The notes beneath the pieces are model-generated. The model was not told the origin of the DNA and made no database searches. It saw only the letters and a program-made list of their open reading frames with translations. Position numbers and translations under genes: made by a program. Source: an uncultured Micrococcales bacterium (GTDB taxonomy: Bacteria > Actinomycetota > Actinomycetes > Actinomycetales > Microbacteriaceae). From it: a stretch of 6,089 bases of DNA. The DNA lies in contig CAJXTQ010000039.1 of NCBI GenBank assembly GCA_913060985.1, positions 1-6,089 on the forward strand, given 5' to 3'. Shown here piece by piece: positions 4,969-6,089 of the stretch (positions are counted from its first letter, which is position 1; the number at the start of each line of letters is the position of its first letter).

Positions 4969-6063
4969 TTACTTATCGCCTAACTTGTGCATCCAACCGT
5001 GGCGGTCCTCAACACGTCCGTATTGGATTCCGGTCAACTCTTGCCGTAGCGAAACAGTCAACTCACCTGGCTCGGAATCTTCCGAGCCAATGGTCTCTTC
5101 AGTTGAAATCAGCTGACCGATTGGGGTTATAACCGCAGCGGTGCCGCAGGCAAAGGCCTCCGTGATCTCACCTGAATTCATTCCATCCCTGACCTCTGCA
5201 AGAGTTATTTTCCGCTGTTCAACAGTTAGCCCTCGGTCTTCAATCAGCGTTACAACACTGTCACGGGTGATGCCACGAAGAATTGTCCCATCCAGGGATG
5301 GGGTGATTACGCTTCCATCCTTTTTCACAAAAAAGATATTCATTCCACCGAGTTCCTCGATGTAATCACCGGTCTCGGCATCTAAAAACAAAACCTGCGA
5401 GCAGCCATTTTCTTGACCCTCTTGCTGGGCCAGCAGGCTTGCGGCGTAGTTTCCTCCGGTCTTTGCCTCACCGGTCCCAAATCTTCCAGCCCTGGCACTT
5501 CCCAAAGCTATCCAGATTTTGACTGGCTTCACTCCGCCGGTGAAGTAGGGACCGACTGGCGATGCAATCAACCTATATTCGGCTCGGTTAGCTGCTCGCA
5601 CCCCAAGATAGTTCTCGGCAGCGATTTCAAAGGGTCGAAAGTAGAGGGTTTTTTCATCCTCTGGCTCTGGAACCCAAGCTCCGTCAATTGCAATCAGCTC
5701 GTGCAGAGACTGCACAAAAAGCTCCTCTGGCAGTTCTGGCAAAGCCATTCTGCGAGCACTTTTTTGTAGCCTCTTGGCGTTTTCGTAAGGTCTAAAGGTC
5801 CATATCGAACCATCATCGTGACGGTAGGCCTTGATGCCTTCAAAGACCTCTTGCCCGTAGTGTAAAACCGCTGCAGAAGGATCTAGTTGGATTGGTCCGT
5901 ATGGAATCACCTCGGCCTGGTGCCAACCTCTGCCCTTTTCCCAATAGATCGCAACCTGGTGGTCGGTGAAATGGGTGCCGAATGTTGGGTTTGCCAAAAT
6001 GGCTTCCCGCGCCTCATCCGGCAGCGGATATTGGTTAAGAGACTGGTGAAACTCTAGGCTCAT
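4969..6063 (-). CDS. ilvE: Branched-chain amino acid aminotransferase
   Basis: A 364-residue fold-type IV PLP enzyme, the usual length for the long actinobacterial/eukaryotic-type BCAT. Signatures are LHYGQEVFEGIKAY (67-80), YFRPFEIAAENYLGV (141-155), the PLP lysine K201 in GTGEAKTGGNYAAS, EELGGMN (236-242, with the PLP-nitrogen acid E237), GITRDSV (264-270) and ACGTAAVITPIG (305-316). It transfers amino groups between glutamate and the 2-oxo acids of leucine, isoleucine and valine in the cytoplasm. The start ATG at 6063 follows GAGGAAG with good spacing, and no other in-frame start is visible in the 26 bases upstream. It is the first visible gene of a minus-strand run ilvE - FAH - gltX. In related actinobacteria leuB lies nearby, so the operon may begin outside this window. 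The stretch before K201 (GSARAGRFGTG) differs from the common EYxRA-type sequence, a minor variation. Confidence 0.96.
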   Translation of the reverse strand: MSLEFHQSLNQYPLPDEAREAILANPTFGTHFTDHQVAIYWEKGRGWHQAEVIPYGPIQLDPSAAVLHYGQEVFEGIKAYRHDDGSIWTFRPYENAKRLQKSARRMALPELPEELFVQSLHELIAIDGAWVPEPEDEKTLYFRPFEIAAENYLGVRAANRAEYRLIASPVGPYFTGGVKPVKIWIALGSARAGRFGTGEAKTGGNYAASLLAQQEGQENGCSQVLFLDAETGDYIEELGGMNIFFVKKDGSVITPSLDGTILRGITRDSVVTLIEDRGLTVEQRKITLAEVRDGMNSGEITEAFACGTAAVITPIGQLISTEETIGSEDSEPGELTVSLRQELTGIQYGRVEDRHGWMHKLGDK

Positions 6064-6065
6064 GA

Positions 6066-6072
6066 CTTCCTC
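6066..6072 (-). promoter_or_regulatory. Ribosome binding site of ilvE
   Basis: GAGGAAG on the minus strand ends two bases before the ATG at 6063, and its AGGA core is four bases away. It is the clearest Shine-Dalgarno match of the minus-strand operon, in contrast to the weak one before the FAH gene and the absent one before gltX. Confidence 0.6.
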
Positions 6073-6089
6073 ATCAAATTCTGGAAAGA

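Noticed and set aside
5141..5769. Plus-strand frames opposite ilvE
   Set aside because: Low-complexity, serine-rich translations of the reverse strand of a well-supported gene.
1..6089. Mobile element, CRISPR array, phage or defence system
   Set aside because: No transposase, integrase, direct-repeat array, long terminal repeats or defence-type domains were seen on either strand, and both tRNA genes lack any duplicated 3' end that would suggest an attachment site within the window.

Overview
This 6.1 kb window looks like ordinary chromosomal DNA from a small-genome actinobacterium, most likely a planktonic member of the Microbacteriaceae (Luna-type lineages). The grounds are the gene order ilvE - FAH-family protein - gltX (the leuB / FAH / gltX neighbourhood is shared with Mycobacterium and Corynebacterium), the actinobacterial style of the proteins, a base composition judged by eye to be near balanced rather than strongly GC-rich, and very tight gene spacing. 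The lineage is inference from style and synteny, not from a marker-gene search.

Layout, left to right. (1) Bases 1-495, + strand: the C-terminal part of a major facilitator superfamily transporter, cut by the window edge. (2) 496-651: a perfect 10-bp inverted repeat that can end transcription from both sides, a minus-strand tRNA-Glu(CTC) with an encoded CCA, and a plausible promoter for it. (3) 655-1515, minus strand: a diacylglycerol/lipid kinase family protein, divergent from (4) 1567-2199, + strand: a UlaG-like metallo-beta-lactamase-fold hydrolase. The 51-bp gap between them is centred on an 8-bp AT palindrome equidistant from the two start codons. (5) 2194-6063: a minus-strand run reading ilvE, FAH-family enzyme, gltX, tRNA-Gln(CTG) and a four-helix membrane protein of unknown function. 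The membrane protein gene converges on the hydrolase gene, and their stop codons share CTATAG.

How the genes fit together: ilvE makes branched-chain amino acids or transaminates them. The FAH-family enzyme starts one base after the ilvE stop, and its synteny suggests an oxaloacetate decarboxylase/acylpyruvase role supplying or balancing pyruvate. gltX charges tRNA-Glu and, if the organism lacks GlnRS as many actinobacteria do, also mischarges tRNA-Gln for later amidation by GatCAB. Two substrate tRNAs of GluRS therefore lie within about 3.7 kb of its gene. No mobile element, CRISPR array, phage gene or toxin system is visible, and no gap without a gene exceeds 300 bases. I see no convincing undescribed multi-gene system. 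The points worth a second look are small-scale: the symmetric divergent start region, the tRNA-Gln/membrane-protein junction, and the unassigned membrane protein.
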